From the NCBI GenBank assembly GCA_963813315.1, contig CAWEYO010000011.1:50924-114923 (forward strand): a stretch of 64,000 nt of DNA, read 5' to 3'. Positions 42,989-53,384 of the stretch are shown piece by piece. Position numbers and translations under genes: made by a program. This stretch comes from CAWEYO01 sp963813315. GTDB taxonomy: Bacteria > Pseudomonadota > Alphaproteobacteria > Rhizobiales > Rhizobiaceae. Under the pieces are notes generated by a model. That model saw nothing but the letters and a program-made list of their open reading frames with translations. It was not told the DNA's origin and ran no database searches. Within the stretch, counting starts at the first letter, position 1, and each line of letters begins with the position of its first letter.

Positions 42989-44059
42989 ATGTGGCCCGAC
43001 CGGCGTATCCAGGACTTGTTCGGAGTCGAACTGCCGATCATCCAGGCTCCAATGGCGGGGCCGGTACTGGCCGACATGGTGGTCGCCGTCGCCGAGGCCG
43101 GCGGGCTCGGTTCACTGCCTTGCGCCCTGCTCAGCCCCGATCAGTTCCGGACCCAGCTTGGCATCGTCAGGCAACGCACTGAAAAACCCGTCAACGTCAA
43201 TTTCTTCTGCCACACGCCGCCCAGGCCGGACCCGGATCGGGAAGCGGCCTGGCGGCGCCGGCTCCACAATTACTATGTCGAATTGGGCATCGACCCGCTA
43301 GCACCGGTCCCGGCATCGAACCGAACGCCGTTCGACGGCGAATTGTGCGAGCTTGTCGAGGAGTTCAGGCCCGAAATCGTCAGCTTCCATTTCGGGCTTC
43401 CCGCGCGACATCTTCTCGACCGGGTCAAGGCGACGGGAGCAAAAATCCTTTCGTCGGCCACCACCGTCGAGGAAGCGTGCTGGCTCGAGGACAGAGGTTG
43501 CGACGCCATCATCGCCCAGGGCTATGAGGCCGGCGGACACCGTGGCATGTTCCTCAGCGACGATATCGCCGGCCAGGTCGGCACGATGGCGCTGGTGCCT
43601 CAAGTCGTCGATGCAGTGAAGGTGCCGGTCATCGCGGCCGGTGGGATCGCCGACGCGCGCGGCATCGTGGCGGCGTTCGCGCTTGGCGCGGCAGCGGTCC
43701 AGATCGGCACGGCCTATCTGTTCTGCCCGGAAGCCAAGGTGGCTGCCCCGCACGCCAAGGCGCTCCGCGGAGCCAGGGACGACGAAACCGTGCTGACCAA
43801 CATCTTCACGGGCCGGCCGGCGCGCGGCATCGTCAATCGCCTTGTCCGCGAGGTCGGCCCGATGTCGGATCTCGCTCCGTCATTTCCGCTCGCCGGAGGT
43901 GCGCTGGCGCCGCTGAGGTCCAAATCGGAGCCTGCGGGATCGGGTGATTTCATGGCGCTGTGGTCCGGCCAGGCTGCCCGCCTCGGACGCGAGCTACCGG
44001 CCGGGGAGCTGACCAGGCGATTGGCCGCCGAGGCGCAGGCAAGGTTCCCCAGCACCTGA
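42989..44059 (+). CDS. nitronate monooxygenase (2-nitropropane dioxygenase family)
   Basis: 356-residue FMN-dependent TIM-barrel enzyme. Seen: LPIIQAPMAGPVLADMVVAV near the N-terminus, NVNFFCHTPP, CDAIIAQGYEAGGHRG with the conserved His, VPVIAAGGIADARGI and AAAVQIGTAYLFCPEA, which form the flavin phosphate site. It oxidises alkyl nitronates, often for detoxification of propionate-3-nitronate. GGAGGAAAG precedes the ATG. It stands alone between the secretion locus and the sigma-factor pair. Confidence 0.92.
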   Translation: MWPDRRIQDLFGVELPIIQAPMAGPVLADMVVAVAEAGGLGSLPCALLSPDQFRTQLGIVRQRTEKPVNVNFFCHTPPRPDPDREAAWRRRLHNYYVELGIDPLAPVPASNRTPFDGELCELVEEFRPEIVSFHFGLPARHLLDRVKATGAKILSSATTVEEACWLEDRGCDAIIAQGYEAGGHRGMFLSDDIAGQVGTMALVPQVVDAVKVPVIAAGGIADARGIVAAFALGAAAVQIGTAYLFCPEAKVAAPHAKALRGARDDETVLTNIFTGRPARGIVNRLVREVGPMSDLAPSFPLAGGALAPLRSKSEPAGSGDFMALWSGQAARLGRELPAGELTRRLAAEAQARFPST

Positions 44060-44076
44060 CGGCCAGATGTGAGCTT

Positions 44077-45336
44077 TCAGGCGGCTGACGCTTTTCCGCT
44101 TTTGTCTATCTGGTCGAGTTGCATTTTGAGATGATCCCTTTGCGCCGGCGTGTTGGCGAGCGCAAGCGCCAGTTCGAACGCCTCGCGGGCGGCCTCCATG
44201 CGGCCCAGTTCCTTGAGCAGCGCGCCCTTCACGCCATGGAAATGGAAATACCCCGGAAGCTGGTCGCCGAGCGGCTCGATCATGGCAAGTGCCGCGGCCG
44301 GGCCGTGGATCTTGGCCACCGCGACCGCCCGGTTGAGCGATACGACTGGCGAAGGCTGAAGCCTCTGCAGCACCCCGTAAAGCTGGTCGATCTCGGCCCA
44401 GTCCGTATCTTCGGCGCGCGCAGCTTGCGCATGTACTGCCGCGATCGCCGCTTGAACCTGATAGGGACCCGGCCGCCGTTCGCTCAGGGCCCTCTTCACG
44501 AGCGCGATGCCCTCGGCGATCATGGCGCGATCCCATAGGCTGCGATCCTGGTCCTGCAAAAGCACGATCGCATTGTCCGCGTCGAGCCGGGCGGGGGCGC
44601 GCGCGTGCTGGAGAAGGAGCAGCGCCGTCAGCCCCATGATCTCGTTCTCGGCGGGGAATAGCATCAAAAGGAGCCTGGCCAGACGGATGGCCTCTTCGCA
44701 CAACGGCACCCGGACATGGACCGTGCCGCCGCTTGCCGAGTAGCCTTCGTTGAAGAGAAGATAGATCATCGCGGCGACGGTCGTGAGCCTGCGGCTGCGC
44801 TCTGCCGCATCCGGCGCCTCGTAAGGGACATCGGCTTCCGCGATGCGCTTCTTTGCCCTCGTGATGCGCTGCTCCATCGCCTTCCCGGTGATCAGGAAGG
44901 CGCGCGCGATTTCATTCACCGAAAGTCCGGAAACGATGCGCAGCGCGAGCGCGATCTGCTGGTTGGCAGGCAACTCGGGATGGCAGCATATGAAAAGCAA
45001 TCGCAACACGTCATCGCCGTAGTGCGCGCTATCGAGCCCCTCGGCGATCGCCGTCTCCGCGTCCTCAAGGTCCGAAATGGCATCGTCGGCCGGCAGCGCC
45101 TGCTGTTTCATTCGCCGGCGCGCCTCGTCCAGCGCCGCGTTGCGGCCGACGAGTATTAGCCAGGCTGCAGGATCGCGAGGAAGGCCCTTGTGCGGCCAGT
45201 TCTTCAAGGCGCGCAAGCAGGCCTCCTGGAAAGCCTCCTCCGCCGTGTCCAGATCGCGGAAGTAGCGCAACAGCGCGCCGACCGCCTTCGGACGGGCCGC
45301 TGAAAGCGCGGCATCGATGCCGGCGGCCTCCATCAT
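44077..45336 (-). CDS. ECF42-type RNA polymerase sigma factor with C-terminal TPR extension
   Basis: 419 residues. Sigma region 2 includes ALLRYFRDLDTAEEAFQEAC and PRDPAAWLILVGRNAALDEARR; region 4 includes GLSVNEIARAFLITGKAMEQRI. A long C-terminal extension (DUF6596, then TPR-like repeats such as GRMEAAREAFELALALAN) follows. This layout and the overlapping upstream DGPF gene are the marks of the ECF42 group, which has no classical anti-sigma factor; the extension is thought to control activity. Four-base overlap (ATGA) with the DGPF gene shows coupling. Confidence 0.9.
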   Translation of the reverse strand: MMEAAGIDAALSAARPKAVGALLRYFRDLDTAEEAFQEACLRALKNWPHKGLPRDPAAWLILVGRNAALDEARRRMKQQALPADDAISDLEDAETAIAEGLDSAHYGDDVLRLLFICCHPELPANQQIALALRIVSGLSVNEIARAFLITGKAMEQRITRAKKRIAEADVPYEAPDAAERSRRLTTVAAMIYLLFNEGYSASGGTVHVRVPLCEEAIRLARLLLMLFPAENEIMGLTALLLLQHARAPARLDADNAIVLLQDQDRSLWDRAMIAEGIALVKRALSERRPGPYQVQAAIAAVHAQAARAEDTDWAEIDQLYGVLQRLQPSPVVSLNRAVAVAKIHGPAAALAMIEPLGDQLPGYFHFHGVKGALLKELGRMEAAREAFELALALANTPAQRDHLKMQLDQIDKSGKASAA

Positions 45337-45708
45337 TGCAGGCTTGTTCCCGGCCTGAACAACATGAGAGGACGGATTTCGTAGGACCCAGTGCCGTGCG
45401 TCGCCGCGTTTGCAAGCTCGCGCGCCACCTCGACTGCCTCCTCGCGCGACTTGCAGTCGACGATGTAGAAACCGAGAAGCTGCTCCTTGGTCTCGGCGAA
45501 CGGTCCATCGACCACCATCGTCGTGGGCCCCTTCCTCAAGGTGGCCGCCGCCTTCGTCGGCATCAGGCGAGCGACAGGTCCCAGCTTACCGCGCTTCTTC
45601 AGCCTTTCCTGCACCTCGCCCAGCCTGTCCATGAGCGCGCTCTCTTCCTCGGCGCCCATGGTCGGTGGTCACGGCTTCCGAATCGTAGCAGAGGATCGCA
45701 TAAAGCAT
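45333..45708 (-). pseudogene. DGPF/YCII-domain protein, partner of the ECF42 sigma factor, frameshifted
   Basis: The N-terminus MLYAILCYDSEAVT starts at 45708 after GAGAGGAAG. The body GAEEESALMDRLGEVQERL to EIRPLMLFRPGTSLQ is in another frame, open from 45659. It contains the name-giving DGPF (VVDGPFAETKEQLLGFYIVD). Joining the two at about 45655-45668 needs removal of one base. YCII-fold proteins beside ECF42 sigma factors are a known pairing. An ATG at 45659 would give a protein missing its first beta strand. Confidence 0.8.
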
Positions 45709-45812
45709 GGGCTTCCTCTCGCATTGCCCTTCGTCAAAGCGGCCGGAGTATGCCGCTCCGAATGGCAATCGACAAGCTTCGCTGCCGCCGCCTGATGGCC
45801 GGCTTGCCGGCC

Positions 45813-46391
45813 TCAGCCGACCTTGTTGATTTCAATGAGAAAAAGCACTGACTGCTGTCCAGCCTCAACGCAAACCGCTGCAGTCGAACCGTCCCGCAGC
45901 AGGCAGTCCAGAGGCGCGAGGCGGTCGGTCCAGCCATCGACTTCCAGTCCGACGCTGCCGCGAGTGCAGACGAGCATGAGCGTATCCGCGCCGGACGCGA
46001 TCCTGGTCTCCGACACCGCGAGCCGCCGTACGGCATGCGTGAGCCGCCCACGGCGCGTCATGACGTTGAGATCGGTCACCGGACCGGCGATCAACCTTGC
46101 CTGCGCAGGGACGTCGGCAGGGAAAGGAAAGGGTTCGAAATGCCGCGTGAAGCCGAAAGGAACGCGGCCTTCGAGCGACAGGATCAGCCCCTCCCCTGAC
46201 AGAAGCGTCAGCGTGCGGTCAACACCGGGAAAGGCCGAGAACGGGCCATCGCGCTCTACCCGCGCCATCGAGACGCGCCAGTCGAAATCGTCGAGCGTGG
46301 CACCGGCCGGCGAGGCGGCGATCTCCGTCGTTGTGCCGCCGCCGTTCTTCCACGGCATGCAGCGATGATCGCCGGCGCGAAGAATACGCAT
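45813..46391 (-). CDS. hutD: HutD family protein
   Basis: 192-residue cupin-like HutD. Seen: MPWKNGGGTTTEIAASPAGA, DFDWRVSMARVERDGPFSAFPGVDRTL (read in parts) and LLSGEGLIL. HutD is thought to limit hut expression or sense a pathway metabolite; it binds small ligands such as formylglutamate or urocanate in known cases. The start at 46391 follows GGGGTGA and lies five bases after the hutU stop; the frame extends further into hutU but without family match. It is the last hut gene on this strand. Confidence 0.9.
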   Translation of the reverse strand: MRILRAGDHRCMPWKNGGGTTTEIAASPAGATLDDFDWRVSMARVERDGPFSAFPGVDRTLTLLSGEGLILSLEGRVPFGFTRHFEPFPFPADVPAQARLIAGPVTDLNVMTRRGRLTHAVRRLAVSETRIASGADTLMLVCTRGSVGLEVDGWTDRLAPLDCLLRDGSTAAVCVEAGQQSVLFLIEINKVG

Positions 46392-46395
46392 CTGT

Positions 46396-48072
<1,677 letters not shown>

Positions 48073-48100
48073 GCGGATGCTCCCTTCAATGTGGGAGCCC

Positions 48101-48275
48101 TACGTTGCCCCCCTCTGTCCTGCCGGACATCTCCCCCGCAAGGGGGGAGACCAGCAGCGGTGATCTTGATACTCGCCCTGCAACGCCGGCGATTGGTGAA
48201 TACAGTTCTGACACCAAATCTCCCCCCATGCGGGGCAGATGTCCGACAGGACAGAGGGGGGCGCGACAGAGCGCT
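48101..48275. repeat. large inverted repeat inside the hut operon
   Basis: Left arm at about 48107-48136 (CCCCCCTCTGTCCTGCCGGA, then CATCTCCCCC) pairs with the right arm at about 48231-48262 (CAGATGTCCGACAGGACAGA, then GGGGGG). A small internal hairpin CTCCCCCGCAAGGGGGGAG follows the left arm. Related sequence is found at 54237-54551. It separates hutG from hutU and could reduce readthrough. Confidence 0.8.
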
Positions 48276-48283
48276 GAGTTTCG

Positions 48284-49102
48284 TCATCCCCCTGCCCATT
48301 TCAGAGCCGTTGCAAGAATCTCGTTCAGCGTCTTGTGAATCGTGGCGGCGTAAGCCGCATCGTATGCGACGGGCCAATTCTCCGGACCGACCGGGCCCAC
48401 CGGTTCGCGCAGATAACCCCGGCAGGACAGTTCCATCTGAAGCGCGTGCACCCCATTGGCCGGATCGCCATATGCCCTTGTGATCCAGCCACCCTTGAAC
48501 CTGCCATTGACGACGAAGGTTTCGCCTGTTTCGGCGAGGATATGCGTCACCTGCGCCTGCAGGGACGGGTCGGCACTTTTGCCGTCATTGGTGCCAAGGT
48601 TGAATACCGGAAGCGTGCCTTCGAACAGGCGCGGAATGACGGAACGGATCGAATGGCAATCATAGAGGATGATGCTCGGATGCAGCGCCCTGAGCCGCTC
48701 GATCTCTGTCTTCAGCGCAGCGTGATACGGTTCGAAATACTCCTTGCGCCGCTGGTCGATCTCGGCGGGGCCGGGCTCTTCGCTGTCCCGGTAAAGCCGG
48801 TCGCCGTCGAACGTTTCGGTCGGGCAAAGGCCGGTTGTCGTCTGTCCCGGATAGAGCGAAGCGCCTGACGGATCGCGGTTGACGTCGATCACCGTCCGCG
48901 AAATCGCGGTATGCACGACGGTCGCGCCGAGGTCTGCCGCAAAATCATAGAGCTTGTCGATCCACCAGTCGCAGTCCCGCTGCCCGATCCAGCGCGATAC
49001 CAGCCTCGGCTCGATCGCTCCAAGATCGGTGCCCGTATGCGGCAGGCTGACCAGCAGCGCGGCCGTGCCCTGGCGGACGCTCAGCCATGAGGGTGTGGTC
49101 AT
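48284..49102 (-). CDS. hutG: N-formylglutamate deformylase HutG
   Basis: 272-residue N-formylglutamate amidohydrolase. Seen: LLVSLPHTGTDL with the first metal His, VIDVNRDPSG, LYPGQTTTGLCPTETFDG, and YDCHSIRSVIPRLF with further metal ligands, ending in ALQMELSCRGYLRE. It hydrolyses N-formyl-L-glutamate to glutamate and formate, the last step of the five-step route; hutF for the step before is present. Its start overlaps the hutH stop (ATGA at 49099-49102). Confidence 0.95.
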   Translation of the reverse strand: MTTPSWLSVRQGTAALLVSLPHTGTDLGAIEPRLVSRWIGQRDCDWWIDKLYDFAADLGATVVHTAISRTVIDVNRDPSGASLYPGQTTTGLCPTETFDGDRLYRDSEEPGPAEIDQRRKEYFEPYHAALKTEIERLRALHPSIILYDCHSIRSVIPRLFEGTLPVFNLGTNDGKSADPSLQAQVTHILAETGETFVVNGRFKGGWITRAYGDPANGVHALQMELSCRGYLREPVGPVGPENWPVAYDAAYAATIHKTLNEILATALKWAGG

Positions 49103-50643
49103 GCAGCTTCTCCGGCGATCCCCGGCAGCGCAATCGATCCGGCCGCGTCGATGACCGCCCCTCTGCGCACCATGGCGATCGCCTTTTCCATGTCGGGGTG
49201 GAAATGGCGGTCGTTGTCGAGATACGGAACCTCGGCCCTGACCTTGCCACGCACCGCTTCCAGCACATCGCTGGACTTCAGCGGCGAATGGAAATCGCAG
49301 CCTTGCGCTGCGGCGAGCAGTTCGATGCCGACCACGGCGGTCGCGTTCTCGATCATGCCGATCAGCCGGCGTGCGCCGTGCGCGGCCATCGATACGTGGT
49401 CCTCCTGATTGGCCGACGTGGGGATAGAATCCACGCTTGCCGGGTAGGCTCGCTGCTTGTTTTCCGACACAAGGGCTGCTGCCGTAACCTGGGGGATCAT
49501 GAAGCCGGAATTGAGCCCTGGCTTCGGCGTCAGGAAGGCGGGCATGCCGGAAAGGGCGGGATCGACCAGCATGGCAACCCGGCGTTCAGCCAAAGAGCCG
49601 ATCTCGCAGACGGCAATGGCGATCATGTCGGCGGCGAAGGCGACCGGCTCGGCGTGGAAATTGCCGCCCGACAGCGCCGCATCGTCCTCGGGGAAGATCA
49701 GCGGGTTGTCGGAGACGCCATTCGCCTCTGTCCCCAACGTCGCCGCCGCCTGGCGCAGAACGTCAAGAGCGGCACCCATCACCTGCGGCTGGCAGCGCAG
49801 GCAATAAGGGTCCTGTACGCGCTCGTCGCCGATCCGGTGCGATTCACGTATCGCACTGCCCGCCATCAGGGCGCGCAAAGCATCGGCCGTTTCGATCTGG
49901 CCGCGATGCCTCCTCAGCGCATGGATGCGCGGATCGAAGGGTGCGTCGGAGCCGCGCGCCGCATCGGTCGACAGCGCACCGGTGACCAGCGCCGAACGGA
50001 ACAGCACCTCCGCCTCGAACAGGCCCGCCAGCGCGTAAGCGGTCGAAAACTGCGTGCCGTTCAGAAGCGCCAGCCCCTCCTTCGGCCCGAGAGCCACCGA
50101 CTCCAGGCCGTGCGAGACGAATGCGACCTTGGCGGGGAAAATGCCATGTGGTGTGAAGCATTCGCCGACTCCGATCATTGCTGCCGCCAGATGCGAAAGC
50201 GGCGCGAGGTCGCCGGAAGCGCCGACGGAGCCTTGCGCCGGGATGACGGGAATGACCTGGGCGGCGATCATCGCCTCCAACAGCTCCAGTGTCTTCGGCT
50301 GCACGCCCGAAGCGCCCTGCGCCAGGCTCGCCAGTTTCAAGGCCATCATCAGCCGCGCCACTGGCTCGAGCATCGGTTCGCCGACGCCGGCGGCATGCGA
50401 CAGAACGATATTCCTTTGCAGCGTGGCGAGGTCGGTCGCCTCGATGCGAACGCTGGCAAGTTTTCCGAAACCTGTGTTGATGCCGTAAACGGGTTCGCCT
50501 TTGGCAACGATGCGGGCCACCGCCTCGGCGCTCGCCCTGATCCGCGGCTTGCACGCGGCATCAAGCCTCGGCACAGCTCCGCGATAGACCGCACGCCAAT
50601 CTGCGAGCGTGGAATTTCCCGGTTTCAGGACAAGTTCCGTCAT
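49099..50643 (-). CDS. hutH: histidine ammonia-lyase HutH
   Basis: 514-residue histidase. The Ala-Ser-Gly triplet that forms the MIO cofactor is in GSVGASGDLAPLSH. YGINTGFGKLASV and AGVGEPMLEPVARLM are typical substrate-pocket regions. It removes ammonia from L-histidine to give urocanate, the first step of the pathway. The start at 50643 follows GGAGAGG; the frame extends to 50739 inside hutI without family match. Overlaps hutI by four bases. Confidence 0.97.
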   Translation of the reverse strand: MTELVLKPGNSTLADWRAVYRGAVPRLDAACKPRIRASAEAVARIVAKGEPVYGINTGFGKLASVRIEATDLATLQRNIVLSHAAGVGEPMLEPVARLMMALKLASLAQGASGVQPKTLELLEAMIAAQVIPVIPAQGSVGASGDLAPLSHLAAAMIGVGECFTPHGIFPAKVAFVSHGLESVALGPKEGLALLNGTQFSTAYALAGLFEAEVLFRSALVTGALSTDAARGSDAPFDPRIHALRRHRGQIETADALRALMAGSAIRESHRIGDERVQDPYCLRCQPQVMGAALDVLRQAAATLGTEANGVSDNPLIFPEDDAALSGGNFHAEPVAFAADMIAIAVCEIGSLAERRVAMLVDPALSGMPAFLTPKPGLNSGFMIPQVTAAALVSENKQRAYPASVDSIPTSANQEDHVSMAAHGARRLIGMIENATAVVGIELLAAAQGCDFHSPLKSSDVLEAVRGKVRAEVPYLDNDRHFHPDMEKAIAMVRRGAVIDAAGSIALPGIAGEAA

Positions 50644-51872
50644 TTTCCTCTCCAGATCCGTGCGTGAAGCGGGTTGAACCCCATGCGATAGACGAGTTCG
50701 GCGGGCCGGCCGATGTTCCAAATCGCCAGGTCGGCCCATTTGCCCGGCTCCAGTGTGCCTGTGTCAGCGAGCATTCCGAGCGCCCGGGCAGCCTCCCGCG
50801 TAACGCCTGCGATGCATTCCTCGACCGTCATGCCAAACAGGGTGGCCGCCATGTTCATGGTCAGGAGGACCGACGTCAGCGGCGAGGTTCCCGGATTGCA
50901 GTCCGTCGCCACCGCCATCCTGACGCCGTTTTGCCGGAAGAGCGCCACGGGCGGCTTTCTGGTCTCGCGAATGAAATAATAGGCACCGGGAAGGATTACG
51001 GCGACTGTGCCTGCCCTCGCCATCGCAGCCGCACCTTTCTCGTCCGTGTATTCGAGATGATCGGCCGACAGAGCGCCGAAGCCGGCCGCCAATTCGGCTC
51101 CGCGCAGATTGGAAAGCTGGTCCGCATGAAGCTTCACCGGCAGGCCAAGCGCCTTGGCCGCGCTAAAGATGCGCGAAATCTGGTCGGGCGAAAACGCGAT
51201 GCCCTCGCAGAACCCGTCCACCGCGTCGGCCAGCCCAAGTGCCGCAATAGCCGGCAGCATCTCCTCGGCTACCTTGTCGATATAGGCGTCCTTGTCTCCT
51301 CCGGCCTCCGGCGGCAGCGCGTGCGCGCCAAGGAAGCTCGTGCGAACCGTCACCGGGCGCTCTTCGGCCAGGCGCCGGGCGGCGCGCAGCGACTTGGCTT
51401 CATTTTCGAGGTCCAGCCCGTAGCCCGATTTCACCTCGACCGTCGTCACGCCCTCGGCGATCAGCGCGTCCAGCCGCGGCAGCGTCTCCTCGACCAGCCG
51501 GTCTTCACTTGCGGCCCGCAAAGCCTTCACCGACGACACGATGCCGCCGCCGGCCTTCGCAACCTCCTCGTATGTTGCACCGGCGAGGCGCATTTCGAAC
51601 TCGTTGGCGCGGTTGTCCGCATGTACCAGATGGGTGTGGCAGTCGATGAGGCCCGGCGTGATCCAGCGGCCCTCGCAGTCGATGATCTCCCCCGAGGCTT
51701 CCCCCGCCGGCAGGTCGGCCTCAGCACCGGCAAAGACGATCCTTCCGTCCTTGGCGGCGACCGCACCTTTTTCGACGACGCCCAGGCCCGGCAGCCCACC
51801 GGCAAGCGTAGCCAATCTGGCGTTGCGCCAGACGCGGGTCGACCGTAATGCTGAACTCTCTCGATCGCCCAT
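50640..51872 (-). CDS. hutI: imidazolonepropionase HutI
   Basis: 410-residue amidohydrolase-superfamily enzyme. Seen: PGLIDCHTHLVHADNRANEF with the HxH metal pair, TVEVKSGYGLDLENE, LPVKLHADQLSN and ALSADHLEYTDEKG, and VATDCNPGTSPLTS with the metal Asp. It opens the imidazolone ring to N-formimino-L-glutamate. First gene of the minus-strand hut operon. The ATG at 51872 is used; the longer frame to 51959 would run through the HutC-like operator and its promoter region. Confidence 0.96.
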   Translation of the reverse strand: MGDRESSALRSTRVWRNARLATLAGGLPGLGVVEKGAVAAKDGRIVFAGAEADLPAGEASGEIIDCEGRWITPGLIDCHTHLVHADNRANEFEMRLAGATYEEVAKAGGGIVSSVKALRAASEDRLVEETLPRLDALIAEGVTTVEVKSGYGLDLENEAKSLRAARRLAEERPVTVRTSFLGAHALPPEAGGDKDAYIDKVAEEMLPAIAALGLADAVDGFCEGIAFSPDQISRIFSAAKALGLPVKLHADQLSNLRGAELAAGFGALSADHLEYTDEKGAAAMARAGTVAVILPGAYYFIRETRKPPVALFRQNGVRMAVATDCNPGTSPLTSVLLTMNMAATLFGMTVEECIAGVTREAARALGMLADTGTLEPGKWADLAIWNIGRPAELVYRMGFNPLHARIWRGK

Positions 51873-51899
51873 CCATTTTCTCTTTCGCTCTCTCTCGAT

Positions 51900-51913
51900 T
51901 ATGTATATACATA
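51900..51913. promoter_or_regulatory. HutC-like operator between divergent hutI and hutF
   Basis: TATGTATATACATA is a perfect 14-base palindrome, centred about 34 bases before hutI and about 78 bases before hutF. HutC-type GntR regulators bind palindromes with a TGTA/TACA core, and hutC is the last gene of the hutF side, so this site probably controls both directions and is relieved by urocanate. Confidence 0.75.
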
Positions 51914-51983
51914 TCTGAGAATGTTGCAAGCGGATTTGCATGCGGGCAACGTCGGACACTTGAGTTTAACAGAGCGTATGCCA

Positions 51984-53339
51984 ATGACCACTGTCTTCGC
52001 GGGAAGTGCCCTGCTCTCGTCGGGCTGGGCGGAAAACGTCAGAATTTCCTGCCGATCGGGCTTGATCTCTTCGATCGAAATCGACGCGTCACCGCAGCCC
52101 GGCGACGAACGCTGCGGCATCCTCCTGCCGGCAATGCCCAACCTTCACAGCCACGCATTCCAGCGCGGCATGGCGGGCCTGGCGGAAACGCGAGGGCCAT
52201 CGGCCGACAGTTTCTGGAGCTGGCGCGAGGTCATGTATCGCTTTGCGCTGACGATGACGCCAGATGAGGTCGAAGCGGTCGCCGCGCAGCTCTACGTCGA
52301 AATGCTGGAAGCGGGCTTCTCGCGCGTCGGCGAATTCCACTATCTGCATCACGACCGCGACGGCCGCCACTACGCCAACATCGCCGAGATGGGCGAGCGC
52401 ATCGTGTCGGCCGCTTCTCGGACGGGCATCGCGCTGACCCTGCTGCCGGTATTCTATGCCCATTCGAGCTTCGGCGGCGCTAAGCCCAATGAGGGCCAGC
52501 GCCGATTCATCAACGATCTCGAAGGCTTCGCACGGCTCTTCGACGGCTGCCGCGAGGCGGCGGGCAAGGTCGACGGCTCGGTAGTGGGTGTCGCGCCTCA
52601 CAGTCTGCGCGCCGTCACGCCCGAAGAGCTTGCGGCCGTCGCAGCGCTCGCCGCCGACGCACCCATACACATCCATGCGGCCGAACAGACGAAAGAGGTC
52701 AAGGACTGCATCGCCTGGTCCGGCGCGCGCCCGGTCGAGTGGCTGCTTGCCAATGCCAATATCGGCCGGCGCTGGTGCCTGATCCACGCCACCCACATGA
52801 CGGGCGACGAGACCAGGCGGCTGGCGGCAAGCAGTGCTGTCGCCGGGCTTTGCCCCATCACCGAAGCCAATCTTGGAGACGGTACGTTTCCCGGCGCCCG
52901 CTTTGTCAAGCACGGCGGCCGCTTCGGCGTAGGTTCGGATTCCAACGTCCTGATAGGCATCGCAGACGAGCTGCGCCAGCTCGAATATTCGCAGCGGCTG
53001 GCGCGGCGCGCGCGAAACGTGCTTGCGATTGCCGGCGGCTCGACCGGCCGCGCGCTTTTCAATGCCGCGCTCGACGGCGGCGCCGCCGCACTCGGCGCTG
53101 GTCCTTCGCGGCTTGAGGCCGGCGCCTCGGCGGATTTCATCTCGCTTGACAAGGGTCACCCTTCGCTTGCCGGAAAGACTGGCGACGCGCTTCTCGATGC
53201 GTGGATTTTCGCCGCGGGCAGCAGGGTCGATTGCGTCTGGGTGCGTGGAAGAAAACTCGTCGAGAACGGCCGCCATTTTCAGCGAGAGGAAATCGCCGCG
53301 AAATTCCGCGCAACAATGCTGGCACTTGCCGCATCATAG
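51984..53339 (+). CDS. hutF: formimidoylglutamate deiminase HutF
   Basis: About 451 residues of the amidohydrolase superfamily. Metal and substrate motifs: MPNLHSHAFQRGMAGLAE, VGEFHYLHHD, HIHAAEQTKEV, LIHATHMTGDE and FGVGSDSNVLI. It converts N-formimino-L-glutamate to N-formylglutamate and ammonia, feeding HutG, so histidine is degraded by the five-step route without formamide release. Starts at 51978 and 51984 are both possible (MPMTTVF); the second fits the family start. The frame reaches 51921. Confidence 0.94.
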   Translation: MTTVFAGSALLSSGWAENVRISCRSGLISSIEIDASPQPGDERCGILLPAMPNLHSHAFQRGMAGLAETRGPSADSFWSWREVMYRFALTMTPDEVEAVAAQLYVEMLEAGFSRVGEFHYLHHDRDGRHYANIAEMGERIVSAASRTGIALTLLPVFYAHSSFGGAKPNEGQRRFINDLEGFARLFDGCREAAGKVDGSVVGVAPHSLRAVTPEELAAVAALAADAPIHIHAAEQTKEVKDCIAWSGARPVEWLLANANIGRRWCLIHATHMTGDETRRLAASSAVAGLCPITEANLGDGTFPGARFVKHGGRFGVGSDSNVLIGIADELRQLEYSQRLARRARNVLAIAGGSTGRALFNAALDGGAAALGAGPSRLEAGASADFISLDKGHPSLAGKTGDALLDAWIFAAGSRVDCVWVRGRKLVENGRHFQREEIAAKFRATMLALAAS

Positions 53340-53384
53340 GGTAACGTTTCCCTGGCGCACCGGGCCTTGCTGATGAGTTGCGAA

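Noticed and set aside
49087..50667. A 526-codon plus-strand open frame
   Set aside because: Antisense to hutH, which has an intact MIO triplet and family length.
51873..51959. Longer HutI start
   Set aside because: It would place the HutC-like operator within the coding sequence and adds residues unlike the family.
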